A stretch of DNA of 64,000 nucleotides from Bacteroidales bacterium (GCA_015060975.1 SUXI01000002.1:62001-126000), one strand, 5' to 3'; positions 35,429-45,358 are shown, counted from the stretch's first letter. Notes: a model not told the origin generated them from the letters alone. Made by a program: numbers and translations.

Positions 35429-36889
35429 TTATTTATTTTTCATGGCGGCAACTTTCTTTAATACAAGAGTGAGTTGTCCCCAGAAACGTTCAACAGCAGG
35501 AATATGCATGCGTTCTTTTGGAGAGTGAACATCTCTCAATGTCGGGCCAAATGAAACCATGTCGAGATGTGGGTATTTTTGCAAGAAAAGACCACATTCA
35601 AGACCGGCATGGATAGCTTTAATGGCAGGAGTGATGCCGTAAAGTTCTTTATAAGCATCGCGAGCAATCTCCATGATAGGAGATTTCATGTTAGGAGCCC
35701 AACCGGGGTATCCGTCACCATGAGTTACTTTTGCACCGGCAAGAGCAAATACGGCTTCTACTTGGTGAGCGATGTCCCATTTGCGAGAGTCAACCGAACT
35801 GCGTTGGCTTGTAGTAACAAGAATTTCATTGTTTGGCAACATCTTAACCGATGCGAGATTGGTAGATGTCTCAACAAGACCTTCAAGATCACGACTCATT
35901 GAAATTACGCCATGAGGAGCGCAATAGAGGGCATTGATGAGTTTCACTGCAGTATCATTATCGATGCAGTTTTGTGGTGTGTCAACACTTTCGAGAGTGA
36001 GTTTGAGATCGGGTTCTACTCCGGCATATTCAAATTCCACATCGGCAATATAATTATTGAAAGCGATGCGCACATCTTCTTTAGTGGCTTTATCGACACC
36101 AATCACAGCCGATGCGGCACGAGGAATGGCATTGCGCAAGTTACCCCCTTCAATTTCCACCAAAGTCAATTCTTGTGATTGAGCTACTTGCCAAATAAAG
36201 CGGGCAAGTAGTTTATTGGCGTTTGCTCGACCTAAGTGTATGTCACAACCTGAGTGACCACCTTGACCATCAGCAACAGAGATTTTAAGATATTGTTTTT
36301 CTTGCGGAGCCGCTTGTGGCATATAGCTGAAAGTGCAGGTAGTATCAACTCCACCGGCACAACCTACGAAAATTTCCGCATCATCTTCCGAGTCGAGGTT
36401 TAGAAGGATAGACCCTGAAATCATACCTTCGCCAAGGTTATTGGCTCCTGTCAAACCTGTTTCTTCATCTACAGTAAACAATGCCTCAAGTGGTCCATGA
36501 ACAAGTGTATCATCTACCAATGCGGCAAGAGCTCCGGCCATACCGATACCATTGTCAGCACCAAGAGTTGTGCCGTTAGCCCACACCCATTCGCCATCAA
36601 CGCGAGTTGAGATAGGAGTGTTTTCAAAATCAAAAGGTTCATTTGATTCGCACACCATATCCATGTGAGCTTGAAGAATGATGCCGGGAGCATTTTCATA
36701 ACCGGGGGTAGCAGGTTTGCTCATTACCACGTTACCAATTGCATCGGTTTTTACCGCAATATTGTTTTTAGCAGCGAAGTCAAGTAGCCATTGACGAATT
36801 TTATCCTCTTTTTTAGAAGGACGAGGCACTTTTGTGATTTCGTCAAATATTGACCAAATCAAAGATGGGTTTAAGTCTTTTAATGTCAT
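35429..36889 (-). CDS. pepD: Aminoacyl-histidine dipeptidase (M20 family)
   Basis: PepD is a cytoplasmic zinc dipeptidase with broad specificity (Xaa-His and others). Marks in order: metal His in ILQAHMDMV (about 72-80), TLGADNGIG with the bridging Asp, the catalytic Glu pair in TVDEETGLTGA, NLDSEDD, the lid-domain GGHSGCDI, and the C-terminal metal ligand region SFGPTLRDVHSPKERMHI. The length of 486 residues is normal. It appears monocistronic. A 9-bp inverted repeat (ATAACGATG / CATCGTTAT, 36936-36970) lies upstream of its start and may be a regulator site or hairpin. Confidence 0.94.
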   Translation of the reverse strand: MTLKDLNPSLIWSIFDEITKVPRPSKKEDKIRQWLLDFAAKNNIAVKTDAIGNVVMSKPATPGYENAPGIILQAHMDMVCESNEPFDFENTPISTRVDGEWVWANGTTLGADNGIGMAGALAALVDDTLVHGPLEALFTVDEETGLTGANNLGEGMISGSILLNLDSEDDAEIFVGCAGGVDTTCTFSYMPQAAPQEKQYLKISVADGQGGHSGCDIHLGRANANKLLARFIWQVAQSQELTLVEIEGGNLRNAIPRAASAVIGVDKATKEDVRIAFNNYIADVEFEYAGVEPDLKLTLESVDTPQNCIDNDTAVKLINALYCAPHGVISMSRDLEGLVETSTNLASVKMLPNNEILVTTSQRSSVDSRKWDIAHQVEAVFALAGAKVTHGDGYPGWAPNMKSPIMEIARDAYKELYGITPAIKAIHAGLECGLFLQKYPHLDMVSFGPTLRDVHSPKERMHIPAVERFWGQLTLVLKKVAAMKNK

Positions 36890-37028
36890 ATTAGTTTTAC
36901 GTTTAATTAATGATTCATTTCTGCTTAAAATGTTTATAACGATGGAAAATTATGTTAAAATCATCGTTATTCGCTCACTAAGTTACAAAATAAAATTTAT
37001 ATATGGCAAATAATTAGGATTCCTTTCA

Positions 37029-37036
37029 TATATTTG
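37029..37036 (+). promoter_or_regulatory. -7 promoter box upstream of the OmpH-like gene
   Basis: TATATTTG, a perfect TAnnTTTG match, gives a leader of about 100 nt before the ATG at 37142. No -33 TTG is evident. Confidence 0.5.
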
Positions 37037-37141
37037 CATAATGAAAACGCATTTCATGCCATTAATGTTGTGCATATTTAGGTTGTGATGCGTTTTGACA
37101 AAACTTAATTACAAACAAAAATAAATAATATAAAAGCTAAC

Positions 37142-37786
37142 ATGAAAAAAATTGCTCTTATCGCAACTTCGGCTTTGTTACTCATAGCAAATGCCGCTTG
37201 CACAAATGAAGAAGTTAAAACAGCAACCCCGACAAAAATCGCCGAATCTTTTCCTACCGGAACAAATATCAGATACATCGATTCTGATTCTATTACCGAA
37301 TATTATAATTTGGCAAAAGATTATAAAGAGTGGGTAATGAAGAAAAATGAAAGCCTTGAATCGCAAATAAAAAAATTATATGCTCCCGCACAACGATTTG
37401 AAGCCGAATGCCAAAAGAAAGCTCAATCTCATGGTTATCTAACTGAAGAAAGCTATAAAGCCGATTTGCAAAAATATCAAAACATGATGACAAATGCCGC
37501 TAAAAAAGAACAAACATTGCGTCGTCAAGCGGCTGAAGAAGAAGCTCAATGGGCTCAACAATTACAAGACTCCATAAACTCATTCATCATAGACTACAAC
37601 AAAAAACATAAATATGATGCGATTCTATATAAAGCTGCCGGTGTGTATTTCAACCCATCACTCGACATCACTAAAGAAGTGATTGACGGATTGAACAATA
37701 GATACAACAACGTGGCATCAGAAGCCGACACTGCTACAACCGACACAGTGGAAACAAAAGCTAATACTACCACACCAATAAAGTAG
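37142..37786 (+). CDS. OmpH/Skp-like periplasmic lipoprotein
   Basis: A lipoprotein signal (LLLIANAACTNEE, lipobox Cys20) is followed by IRYIDSDSITEYYNLAKDY, which matches the start of the OmpH/Skp fold, then a long charged helical hairpin (about 65-150) and a return strand KYDAILYKAAGVYFNPSLDITKEVIDGLNNRYN. Skp-like proteins hold outer-membrane proteins during transit. The C-terminal 20 residues are Thr-rich and probably disordered. It is flanked by its own -7 box and terminator. Confidence 0.85.
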   Translation: MKKIALIATSALLLIANAACTNEEVKTATPTKIAESFPTGTNIRYIDSDSITEYYNLAKDYKEWVMKKNESLESQIKKLYAPAQRFEAECQKKAQSHGYLTEESYKADLQKYQNMMTNAAKKEQTLRRQAAEEEAQWAQQLQDSINSFIIDYNKKHKYDAILYKAAGVYFNPSLDITKEVIDGLNNRYNNVASEADTATTDTVETKANTTTPIK

Positions 37787-37823
37787 ATAAAGAATATAAC
37801 ATAAGTTTTTAATATTATAATAG

Positions 37824-37863
37824 AAGAGAGATTTATCGTTTTTTTGATATATCTCTCTTTTTA
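37824..37863 (+). terminator. Intrinsic terminator after the OmpH-like gene
   Basis: AAGAGAGAT pairs with ATCTCTCTT, extended by a few inner pairs, followed by a T run. Confidence 0.8.
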
Positions 37864-37953
37864 TATTACACATCAAACAACTTAACATTAGCCCATCACC
37901 CTATTATAAGCAGCCATTATTTACTCAATCTATTACATGATAGATTTTATCTG

Positions 37954-37985
37954 TTGGAAGTCTTTGTCTTCATCTATTATCTTTG
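37954..37985 (+). promoter_or_regulatory. Promoter of the thioredoxin gene
   Basis: TTG (37954-37956), a 21-nt spacer and TATCTTTG (37978-37985), 40 nt before the ATG. Confidence 0.7.
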
Positions 37986-38025
37986 TATCGAAAACATTGA
38001 TAATAATTTTAAATCAACATAACCT

Positions 38026-38409
38026 ATGACAACTAAACATCTCACAACAGAAGAGTTCAAGAAACGAGTAATGAACTATGACAACAATAATGGTTGGAAT
38101 TTCCTCGGTGAGCGACCCGCCATAATTGATTTTTATGCTCCTTGGTGCAGTCCATGTCGTAGATTAGCCCCAATTTTAGATGAATTAGCTGAAGAATACA
38201 ATGGTCAAGTAGATATCTACAAAGTCAATGTTGACCAAGAAGCGGAACTTTCACAATATTTCAACATTCGCTCAATTCCATCGATATTGTTTATCCCCAT
38301 TGGCGACTCGCCCAAGATGACACATGGAGCAATGTCAAAAGAAGGCATAAAAGAGCTAATCAATCAACAGCTTCTTTCTGTTCAACCATTGTCATTTCAA
38401 TTCTACTAA
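38026..38409 (+). CDS. Thioredoxin
   Basis: A 127-residue thioredoxin fold with active site WCSPC (residues 40-44) in DFYAPWCSPCRRLAPIL, and the cis-Pro region RSIPSILF. Gly to Ser in the usual WCGPC is a moderate variant that can shift the redox potential. There is no signal peptide, so it is cytoplasmic. The C terminus (LLSVQPLSFQFY) extends beyond the core. Superoxide reductase follows 56 nt downstream in the same direction, so the two may be co-transcribed for oxidative stress. Confidence 0.92.
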   Translation: MTTKHLTTEEFKKRVMNYDNNNGWNFLGERPAIIDFYAPWCSPCRRLAPILDELAEEYNGQVDIYKVNVDQEAELSQYFNIRSIPSILFIPIGDSPKMTHGAMSKEGIKELINQQLLSVQPLSFQFY

Positions 38410-38465
38410 ACATCTTTGAATACGAGATAAATAATTATTTCATATAACCTAAAAAACAAATAAAC

Positions 38466-38840
38466 ATGGCTACTAAATTTTACAAATGCAATCATTGCGG
38501 CAATGTAATAATAAAAGTTGTTGATGCAAAAGTCCCCGTAATGTGCTGCGGAGAAAAAATGACAGAACTCATCCCAAACACGGTTGATGCAAGTGGAGAA
38601 AAACATTTGCCGGTAGTAACACGTCTTAATGACAATCAAATAAAAGTTGAAGTTGGGAGCATCGCACATCCCATGTTACCCGAACACCATATCTCCTTCA
38701 TATACGTTGAAACCGCAAACGGTGGCATAAATGTTAACCTAAATGAAGCTCCCGAAGCTGTTATATCAGTAAACTCCGACGATGTTGTAGCGGTATATGA
38801 ATATTGCAACCTTCACGGGCTTTGGAAAACCGAGCTATAA
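38466..38840 (+). CDS. Superoxide reductase (desulfoferrodoxin, two iron centres)
   Basis: The enzyme reduces superoxide to hydrogen peroxide without making oxygen, a strategy of anaerobes. Centre I is a desulforedoxin-type site with Cys8, Cys11, Cys27 and Cys28 (CNHC and CC). Centre II, the catalytic iron, is bound by His47 (with Glu45 and Lys46 in the EKH motif), His68, His74, Cys114 and His117 (CNLHG). All ligands are present, so the protein should be active. Electrons usually come from rubredoxin, and a rubredoxin gene is at 45359. Confidence 0.95.
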   Translation: MATKFYKCNHCGNVIIKVVDAKVPVMCCGEKMTELIPNTVDASGEKHLPVVTRLNDNQIKVEVGSIAHPMLPEHHISFIYVETANGGINVNLNEAPEAVISVNSDDVVAVYEYCNLHGLWKTEL

Positions 38841-38870
38841 TCAACTAAATGACAAATAATCAGAATAAAA

Positions 38871-38907
38871 AGAATGGAGAGCAACATTAAAATGAGCTCT
38901 CCATTCT
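38871..38907. terminator. Bidirectional terminator between superoxide reductase and esterase genes
   Basis: A 12-bp perfect stem AGAATGGAGAGC / GCTCTCCATTCT with a 13-nt loop lies between convergent genes; AT-rich tracts flank both sides. Confidence 0.75.
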
Positions 38908-38926
38908 CTATTTATATTTTATTTTA

Positions 38927-39772
38927 TTATTTAATAAAAATATCGTGGAAATATTGCAAATGATAGCGTATTGAATTTTTCCAATAAACATGAGAATGGC
39001 GACCGGGACGTTCCCCATAATCGTGCGAAATACCATATTTCAACATCTCATCGTGCAACTCACGATTTACACCTATAAAAAAATCATCAACTCCACAATC
39101 AAACGTGATATTCAACTGCCCGGGTTTCAAATTTTTTACAAGAGAAATTACTGTATAATTTTCCCAACGCTCGGGATATTCTGCTTTATCTCCCAATCGT
39201 TTTGCTATCTTCCACGATTTTGCCCATTTATCTTTATTGATATTCACTCCTCCGCTCATACTGCCACATGAGCCCCAAATATCGCTATGACGCATTGCCA
39301 AATACAAACTACCATGACCACCCATGCTCAACCCCGTGATAGCACGATATTTCTTGTCGGCAATTGTTCGATAATTACTATCAATATAAGGCACAAGCTC
39401 ATTCACAAAAAATGATTCCATTTTTAGGCTTGAATCGGCCGGAGCGTCCCAATACCAACTGTCACGCCCGTCGGGAAGCACGAAAATCATATCATAATGC
39501 GAAGCAAGACTATCAAGTTTTGGTTCGGTTAATGTGAGCCATGTATTATAATCACCATCATAACCATGAAGAATATAAACTACAGGATATTTTTTATCGA
39601 CAGAAGTAGCGTATGATTCCGGAAGAATCACATTTACATCCATTGGCGAAGCTATATTGGTTGCTGGCACTTGAACGTGGTTAACCAACGAAACATTTGA
39701 GTAACCCGATAGAGAGGATGCCACACCCGCTACTAATATTCCAAGCAAAAATGTCAAAAATATCTTTTTCAT
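38927..39772 (-). CDS. Secreted alpha/beta-hydrolase esterase (esterase D-like)
   Basis: A signal peptide (1-20) precedes an esterase of the putative-esterase (esterase D/feruloyl esterase) family, 281 residues. Marks are VVYILHGYDGDYNTWL (oxyanion region), the nucleophile Ser in ITGLSMGGHGSLYL, an Asp in FDCGVDDFF and the catalytic His in RPGRHSHVYWKNSI. Members release acyl or feruloyl groups from carbohydrates; the substrate is unknown. It is divergent from phoH. Confidence 0.88.
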   Translation of the reverse strand: MKKIFLTFLLGILVAGVASSLSGYSNVSLVNHVQVPATNIASPMDVNVILPESYATSVDKKYPVVYILHGYDGDYNTWLTLTEPKLDSLASHYDMIFVLPDGRDSWYWDAPADSSLKMESFFVNELVPYIDSNYRTIADKKYRAITGLSMGGHGSLYLAMRHSDIWGSCGSMSGGVNINKDKWAKSWKIAKRLGDKAEYPERWENYTVISLVKNLKPGQLNITFDCGVDDFFIGVNRELHDEMLKYGISHDYGERPGRHSHVYWKNSIRYHLQYFHDIFIK

Positions 39773-39800
39773 TACTATTGATTTATTTGATTAATTATTG

Positions 39801-39830
39801 CAAAGATACAATTCAATAACAAATTCACAA
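39801..39830 (-). promoter_or_regulatory. Promoter of the secreted esterase gene
   Basis: On the minus strand, TTG (39830-39828), a 19-nt spacer and TATCTTTG (39808-39801), 28 nt before the start codon. Confidence 0.7.
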
Positions 39831-39859
39831 AATTATTATCCCTTAGAGTCTCATTATAT

Positions 39860-39890
39860 TGCAATTTCATCACAAAGTTGCTAACTTTGT
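39860..39890 (+). promoter_or_regulatory. Promoter of the phoH-purC-menG gene run
   Basis: TTG (39860-39862), a 20-nt spacer and TAACTTTG (39883-39890), 23 nt before the phoH ATG. Confidence 0.75.
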
Positions 39891-39913
39891 AACATAAATT
39901 ATATTTCAGCTGA

Positions 39914-40897
39914 ATGATTGAACGCATTGTAATTATCGACAACGTTGACCCGGTGATTTTCTATGGAGTCAACAATAACAACATGCAACTTATTCGCAAC
40001 CTTTTTCCTAAATTGCGAATGGCAGCACGCGGTTCGGTAATAAAGGTAATTGGCGATAATGATGAAACCGCCGATTTTGAAAAGAAAATAAAAGAACTCG
40101 AAAACTATTGTGCCAAATATAACAAACTCACCGAAGAAGTCATTCTTGAAGTGATTAAGGGGGGTACTCCAAAAGAAGTAAAACACGATGACGTGATTAT
40201 CTTTGGCATCAATGGCAAACCCATTTCACCACGTTCTCCAAATCAACAACTTCTTGTTGATGCTGTTTTGAAAAACGACCTCACTTTTGCACTTGGTCCG
40301 GCCGGAACAGGTAAAACATACCTTGCCATAGCTCTTGCAGTGAGAGCATTGAAGAATCGTGAAGTGCGTAAAATAATACTCTCGCGTCCGGCTGTTGAAG
40401 CCGGTGAAAAGCTGGGATTCCTACCCGGAGACATGAAAGATAAAATCGACCCATATCTTCAACCGCTTTATGACGCTCTCGAAGATATGATTCCGGCAGT
40501 GAAGCTAAAAGAATATATGGAAACCAACGTAATTCAAATCGCCCCATTGGCTTTCATGCGTGGACGCACACTAAACGATGCTGTCATCGTTCTCGATGAG
40601 GCTCAAAATACCACCACTCACCAAATCAAAATGTTCTTAACTCGTTTAGGCATGAACGCCAAAATGATTATCACAGGCGACGCTACTCAAATCGACCTCC
40701 CCCGCTCAACCGTATCGGGATTGATGCATGCACTGCGTGTGCTAAAAGGAATACCGGGTATTGGTCTTGTGGAATTTGGGAAAAAAGACATCGTGCGTCA
40801 TCAATTGGTGCAACGCATCGTTGAGGCATACGAAAAATGGGACAAAAACAAAAAAGAAGAAAATAATCCCGACAATATCGAAAATGAAACAAACTAA
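39914..40897 (+). CDS. PhoH-like ATPase (YbeZ type)
   Basis: A cytoplasmic P-loop ATPase linked to RNA and ribosome metabolism. Walker A is [11 protein letters not shown] (about 131-141), Walker [12 protein letters not shown] and sensor [11 protein letters not shown]. The N-terminal segment (about 1-90) is the KH-like part of YbeZ proteins, and the conserved [22 protein letters not shown] is present. YbeZ is usually next to ybeY; here it heads a run with purC and menG. Confidence 0.93.
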   Translation: MIERIVIIDNVDPVIFYGVNNNNMQLIRNLFPKLRMAARGSVIKVIGDNDETADFEKKIKELENYCAKYNKLTEEVILEVIKGGTPKEVKHDDVIIFGINGKPISPRSPNQQLLVDAVLKNDLTFALGPAGTGKTYLAIALAVRALKNREVRKIILSRPAVEAGEKLGFLPGDMKDKIDPYLQPLYDALEDMIPAVKLKEYMETNVIQIAPLAFMRGRTLNDAVIVLDEAQNTTTHQIKMFLTRLGMNAKMIITGDATQIDLPRSTVSGLMHALRVLKGIPGIGLVEFGKKDIVRHQLVQRIVEAYEKWDKNKKEENNPDNIENETN

Positions 40898-40911
40898 AAA
40901 CAAACTATATT

Positions 40912-41862
40912 ATGGCTACATTATCTAACACCAACTTCAATTTTCCCGGTCAAAAAAGCGTATATCACGGCAAAGTGCGTGAAGTTTATAACATTGACGA
41001 TGATATTTTGGTAATGATTGCATCTGACCGAATCTCGGCTTTCGACGTAATTCTTCCAAAAGGAATTCCTTACAAAGGACAAGTCCTTAATCAAATCGCA
41101 GCAAAGTTCCTCGATGCTACTGCCGACATCGTTCCCAACTGGAAACTCGCCACTCCCGACCCAATGGTAACCGTTGGGTTGAAATGCGAAGGATTCCGTG
41201 TTGAAATGATTATCCGTGGCTATCTCACAGGTAGCGCATGGCGCGAATATCAAGCCGGATGCCGTGAACTATGTGGCGTTAAACTTCCCGACGGAATGCG
41301 TGAAAATGAACGTTTTCCCGAGCCAATCATTACACCTACCACTAAAGCCGATGAAGGTCACGATGAAAACATCTCTCGTGAAGAAATCCTTGCACAAGGC
41401 ATCGTGAGCAAAGAAGACTATGAAGTAATGGAACAATATACTCGTGCTCTTTTTGCTCGTGGCTCTGAAATTGCTGCCGAAAAAGGGTTGATTCTTGTTG
41501 ATACAAAATACGAATTTGGCAAGCGCGATGGTAAAGTGTATCTCATCGACGAGATACACACTCCCGACTCTTCTCGTTACTTCTATGCCGATGGTTACCA
41601 AGAACGTTTCGAGAAAGGCGAAACTCAAAAACAACTCTCTAAAGAATTTGTACGTCAATGGCTTATCGAAAACAATTTCATGGGAAAACCCGGACAAGTG
41701 GTTCCGGAAATGACCGATGAATATTGCGAAAGTGTATCTCAACGTTATATTGAGCTTTACGAACATATCACAGGCGAAAAATTCATCAAAGATGAAGATC
41801 CAAATTTGAGCCAACGCATTGAAAAGAATGTTGTTGAATGTCTCAAAAACCTCAAAAAATAA
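40912..41862 (+). CDS. purC: SAICAR synthase (phosphoribosylaminoimidazole-succinocarboxamide synthase)
   Basis: PurC joins aspartate to CAIR in purine synthesis. Conserved blocks: [65 protein letters not shown] and [13 protein letters not shown]. At 316 residues it is the longer form with the extra C-terminal segment ([20 protein letters not shown]). It is 14 nt after phoH and 8 nt before the preferred start of menG. Confidence 0.96.
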   Translation: MATLSNTNFNFPGQKSVYHGKVREVYNIDDDILVMIASDRISAFDVILPKGIPYKGQVLNQIAAKFLDATADIVPNWKLATPDPMVTVGLKCEGFRVEMIIRGYLTGSAWREYQAGCRELCGVKLPDGMRENERFPEPIITPTTKADEGHDENISREEILAQGIVSKEDYEVMEQYTRALFARGSEIAAEKGLILVDTKYEFGKRDGKVYLIDEIHTPDSSRYFYADGYQERFEKGETQKQLSKEFVRQWLIENNFMGKPGQVVPEMTDEYCESVSQRYIELYEHITGEKFIKDEDPNLSQRIEKNVVECLKNLKK

Positions 41863-41870
41863 AATTTTCA

Positions 41871-42608
41871 ATGGAAGTAAAAGCCGAAAAAATCAACCCC
41901 TACGACAACAATAGAGCAAAAACCGAACAGGTCAAAGAAATGTTTGACTCGATTGCTCCGGCCTACGACTTCATGAATCGTGCCATGACCTTTGGCATCG
42001 ACAAATGTTGGCGGGCGAAAGCCGTAAAGATGATAAAGGCTTATTCTCCAAAAACAATACTCGATGTGGCTACAGGGACGGGCGACTTGGCTATAAAACT
42101 CGCCCGTAGCCTTAAGCCCCGTAAAATCACCGGAATTGACCTCTCAGAAGGTATGATTGAGATAGGTCGAAAAAAAGTTGAAGAAGCCAATCTTTCTCAT
42201 ATCATCGACTTCTTGGCAGGCGACTGTCTTAATCTACCATTCGATGAAAATCAATTTGACTGTATAACAGTGGCATACGGTGTTCGCAACTTCGAGCACC
42301 TTGATCAAGGTTACCGCGAAATGCACCGAGTACTCCAACCGAGTGGAGTATTGTGCGTTATTGAACTATCAACACCAACATCTCGCATTATTCGTCCATT
42401 ATATAATTTATATACCCATTATATAATTCCATTCGTAGGTCGCTTGATTTCAAAAGATGTGCGAGCCTACAACTATCTACCCGAAAGCATCGCAGCCGTG
42501 CCACAAGGCAACGACATGCTACATCTTATGCGTGAAGCCGGCTTTAACAATTGCCAATTCAAAAGCTTGACTTTTGGCTCATGTACAATATATTTAGCAA
42601 AAAAATAA
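41871..42608 (+). CDS. menG: Demethylmenaquinone methyltransferase (UbiE/MenG family)
   Basis: It methylates demethylmenaquinone to menaquinone with SAM, the last step for the quinone of anaerobic respiration. Motif I is ILDVATGTGDLAIKLA, then the family signature YGVRNFEHLDQGYREMHRVL. The 5' start is uncertain: the frame can begin at 41838 (overlapping purC), but the ATG at 41871 gives a 245-residue protein starting MEVKAEKINPY that fits the family N terminus. The polyprenyl tail supplier may be the synthase at 53853. Confidence 0.93.
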   Translation: MEVKAEKINPYDNNRAKTEQVKEMFDSIAPAYDFMNRAMTFGIDKCWRAKAVKMIKAYSPKTILDVATGTGDLAIKLARSLKPRKITGIDLSEGMIEIGRKKVEEANLSHIIDFLAGDCLNLPFDENQFDCITVAYGVRNFEHLDQGYREMHRVLQPSGVLCVIELSTPTSRIIRPLYNLYTHYIIPFVGRLISKDVRAYNYLPESIAAVPQGNDMLHLMREAGFNNCQFKSLTFGSCTIYLAKK

Positions 42609-42617
42609 TTCAACAGG

Positions 42618-44093
42618 ATGAAAAATATAACTAAGGTCATATTATTTATAATATTAAGTTGCACCGCTTTTAATATAAATGCGCAAGGTCGAAAATTACG
42701 CACTCCCGGATTCCGTCCCCGCCCTATAGGAATAACAACCGATTCAGGCAAAACCATATTAAAATTTGATACAACAAGCACTAAGCCATCAATGGCATTA
42801 GACTCCGCTTCAATTGCCAATAGACCTCACCACATGCACGAAGATTTTACTCTTGACTCTGTGCTAATGCAACTTAGAGAAAAATTAGCGTCTCCCGATT
42901 TCTACAAAATTGAGATTGACTCAACTTTAAAAACCGACACGCTTCCGCCTTATTTTTTCCGTCCGGTTGTATTTTGCGACTATAATCCCGAATTCTCTCC
43001 CGACTCCATTCCCTCAAAGTCTCTAAAAGAAAATGAGAAAAACAAATACTATAATTGGCTTCGTAGAGAAGTTGAATTAAACAAGCGCATGGAGCGAATA
43101 AAACTATATTACATAATCCACAACCCCGACAAAGTAAAATACAACATAAAAACTTTACCTCGCGCGCCTAAACATTTTCAATCAAAAATAGATCCTCGCG
43201 AGTACAAAATCGAGCTTAATGACAACCACATTGACCCTAAAAACCAAAATGAAATAACCGGAGCCAAAATAAAAAAGAAAAATTGGTTACATAATTTTAA
43301 TGGTTCGGTTCAATTCTCCCAAGCATATATATCTCCAAACTGGTATCAAGGGGGGAATGACAACCTAAACATGTTGCTAAATACAGGCTTTAGCGTAAAA
43401 CTTAATGAAGCTTTTCATCCTAACCTCCTATTTGAAACAAGCATCAACTATAAATTAGGCATGAATAGCGCTCCCGACGATACACTTCGCAACTACAGCA
43501 TAAGCGAAGACCTTTTACAAATAAACAGCAAATTCGGGATTAGAGCCGCCAAAAGATGGTTCTATTCAATACAAACTCAATTCAAAACTCAGATTTTTAA
43601 TAGTTATAAAAGCAATACCAATGACCTAAAAGCATCGTTTTTATCTCCCGGAGAATTAAACGTCGGTGTCGGTATGACTTACAACTATGCCAACAAGAAA
43701 AAAACGTTCACTTTTGACGCATCGGCTTCTCCCCTTTCATACAACCTAAAAACTTGCACTAATGAACGAATGGATGTAACGGCATTTGACATTAAACCCG
43801 GACATAAAACCGCAAGTCAAATAGGTTCGAGCGGTGAAGGAAAATTAAAGTGGCAAATTGCCCATAACATATTATTAACATCTCGTTTATTCATATTCTC
43901 CGACTATGAATATATACAAGGTGATTTAGAAAACACTCTTTCTTTTGCCATAAACCGATTCCTTTCAACTCAAATCAATGTGCATTTAAGATATGATTCT
44001 TCTTCAATGAGCTATGCCGACACAAAATGGCATAAATTCCAAATGAAAGAAATTCTCAGTTTTGGATTTGCATATAACATTAAGAACCTATAG
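42618..44093 (+). CDS. DUF3078 outer-membrane protein
   Basis: A signal peptide (1-22, ending NINAQ) precedes a 491-residue protein whose second half (about 230-491) is the DUF3078 domain, a predicted outer-membrane beta barrel: WLHNFNGSVQFSQAYISPNWYQGGNDNLNMLLN, then alternating strands ending EILSFGFAYNIKNL with a terminal aromatic/hydrophobic strand. The first part is Pro- and Ser-rich and probably periplasmic. The function is unknown. It is 9 nt behind menG. Confidence 0.85.
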   Translation: MKNITKVILFIILSCTAFNINAQGRKLRTPGFRPRPIGITTDSGKTILKFDTTSTKPSMALDSASIANRPHHMHEDFTLDSVLMQLREKLASPDFYKIEIDSTLKTDTLPPYFFRPVVFCDYNPEFSPDSIPSKSLKENEKNKYYNWLRREVELNKRMERIKLYYIIHNPDKVKYNIKTLPRAPKHFQSKIDPREYKIELNDNHIDPKNQNEITGAKIKKKNWLHNFNGSVQFSQAYISPNWYQGGNDNLNMLLNTGFSVKLNEAFHPNLLFETSINYKLGMNSAPDDTLRNYSISEDLLQINSKFGIRAAKRWFYSIQTQFKTQIFNSYKSNTNDLKASFLSPGELNVGVGMTYNYANKKKTFTFDASASPLSYNLKTCTNERMDVTAFDIKPGHKTASQIGSSGEGKLKWQIAHNILLTSRLFIFSDYEYIQGDLENTLSFAINRFLSTQINVHLRYDSSSMSYADTKWHKFQMKEILSFGFAYNIKNL

Positions 44094-44110
44094 GGGTCTC
44101 TTTTTCCCGT

Positions 44111-44707
44111 ATGAGACAATGGATTTTTAATATAGTGATATTACTTTGCTCACTACCCGTTATGGGACAGATTTTAGAATCTTTGCCTGCTCATTCCGAC
44201 ATTCTTGACGGCTATGATAAAACTGCCGTGATTAACCGATTAAAACAACTCCCACTTCATGCAATTGAAGGTGTGTGGCAATTTGTGGGAGATGGAGCTC
44301 TAATTTCAATTGAACGCTTCAACCCTAATTTCATAGCCGACAAACAAGACAATATTTATCGCATGGTCATAATAAAATCACCCATGCGAGCTATTCAACC
44401 CGGAACGATAATGGGATATATTACAACCACCACAAAGCGCAATAATTATGATGCTCACATATATACATCAGGTGGGTTATCGGGAATCCTATCAAAACCT
44501 AAAACATTTACACTGACAATCACTGACGACCAATTCATGTCATTCAACGAATACAAAAAAGAAATCAAAGTAAATTTATGGCGATGGCTTCCTTATATTT
44601 ACCGAATTGGGCTATCAATTAAAGACACACGTCCTAAGGGGCTCGATGGATGCATTCGCATATATCCCCAATCAACAGCCCAACCTCTAAATCCTCGATA
44701 TCTATGA
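44111..44707 (+). CDS. Secreted protein of unknown function
   Basis: A signal peptide (1-19, ending LPVMGQI) leads a 198-residue protein that I do not recognise. The pattern AIEGVWQFVGDGALISIER suggests a small beta-sheet lipocalin- or calycin-like ligand-binding domain, and Trp residues recur near the end (VNLWRWLPYIYRIGL). It is 17 nt after the DUF3078 gene, and its stop codon overlaps the next start (ATGA), so it is part of the same run. Confidence 0.75.
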   Translation: MRQWIFNIVILLCSLPVMGQILESLPAHSDILDGYDKTAVINRLKQLPLHAIEGVWQFVGDGALISIERFNPNFIADKQDNIYRMVIIKSPMRAIQPGTIMGYITTTTKRNNYDAHIYTSGGLSGILSKPKTFTLTITDDQFMSFNEYKKEIKVNLWRWLPYIYRIGLSIKDTRPKGLDGCIRIYPQSTAQPLNPRYL

Positions 44708-45147
44708 AACTCATAATAACATCGCTATTTATAATAATTGCCATGTGTGTGTATTCTCAACGCACAACTCGCAAAGCTTTAGAACCGAAAAACAACAACA
44801 CGACCGCAATCAATAAAATATATCACATTGATAGTCTTGCCATTGAAATTTGCGGTTACGACAAAACATTATATTCCAACTGGGAGTCGTTTTTCGTAAA
44901 AAACAACACTCAAGACACTATAACCATTTTAAATATCACTTTTGATTATTTCGACTCCCATAAGCGCCAACTTCACTCAGCTACCGTTTCTGTCGATTGC
45001 AATATCCCGCCAAAACAAACACGCCAACTATCAATTAAATCATGGGACAAACAGAATTCGTTTTTTTACTACCGCAGCATAAAACCAAATCGCACCGCGA
45101 CCTCTTATCATGTGTCATATAAGATCAACTACATTTGCATCAGATAG
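44704..45147 (+). CDS. Small exported protein of unknown function
   Basis: A signal peptide (1-18, ending CVYSQ) precedes 129 residues with a beta-sandwich look (IDSLAIEICGYDKTLYSNWESFFVKNNTQDTITILNITFDYFD). This resembles the FxLYD-like or immunoglobulin-like domains of exported Bacteroidetes proteins, but the match is loose. The frame extends upstream to 44650; I chose 44704 because it puts the signal peptide at the N terminus and overlaps the previous stop by 4 nt. It is the last gene of the phoH run. Confidence 0.7.
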   Translation: MKLIITSLFIIIAMCVYSQRTTRKALEPKNNNTTAINKIYHIDSLAIEICGYDKTLYSNWESFFVKNNTQDTITILNITFDYFDSHKRQLHSATVSVDCNIPPKQTRQLSIKSWDKQNSFFYYRSIKPNRTATSYHVSYKINYICIR

Positions 45148-45226
45148 CATTATCAACAAAAAATCCATCTCCTTATCAGATAGTAATAAAAGCCTATCAT
45201 TCAAGCGATTTACATATTATATTCAT

Positions 45227-45252
45227 AAAATCTATCGATTAATAGATTTTTT
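45227..45252 (+). terminator. Intrinsic terminator upstream of rubredoxin
   Basis: AAAATCTAT pairs with ATAGATTTT around a 6-nt loop and is followed by TT. It probably ends the phoH-to-44704 message. Confidence 0.65.
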
Positions 45253-45255
45253 CGG

Positions 45256-45286
45256 TTGCGAATTTATGAGAGCAGTATTATCTTTG
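45256..45286 (+). promoter_or_regulatory. Promoter of rubredoxin
   Basis: TTG (45256-45258), a 20-nt spacer and TATCTTTG (45279-45286), giving a leader of about 65 nt. Confidence 0.75.
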
Positions 45287-45358
45287 CAATGAAGAAAACA
45301 AATAACACATTTTATTTGTTAAATAAATATGAATAATAACACTTAAAAGAATAAGATT

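Noticed and set aside
41269-41871. Antisense open frame of 200 codons in purC
   Set aside because: Long but opposite conserved PurC motifs; low-complexity Phe-rich product and no promoter.
45110-45292. Open frame of 60 codons before rubredoxin
   Set aside because: It runs through the terminator at 45227 and the rubredoxin promoter at 45256-45286.
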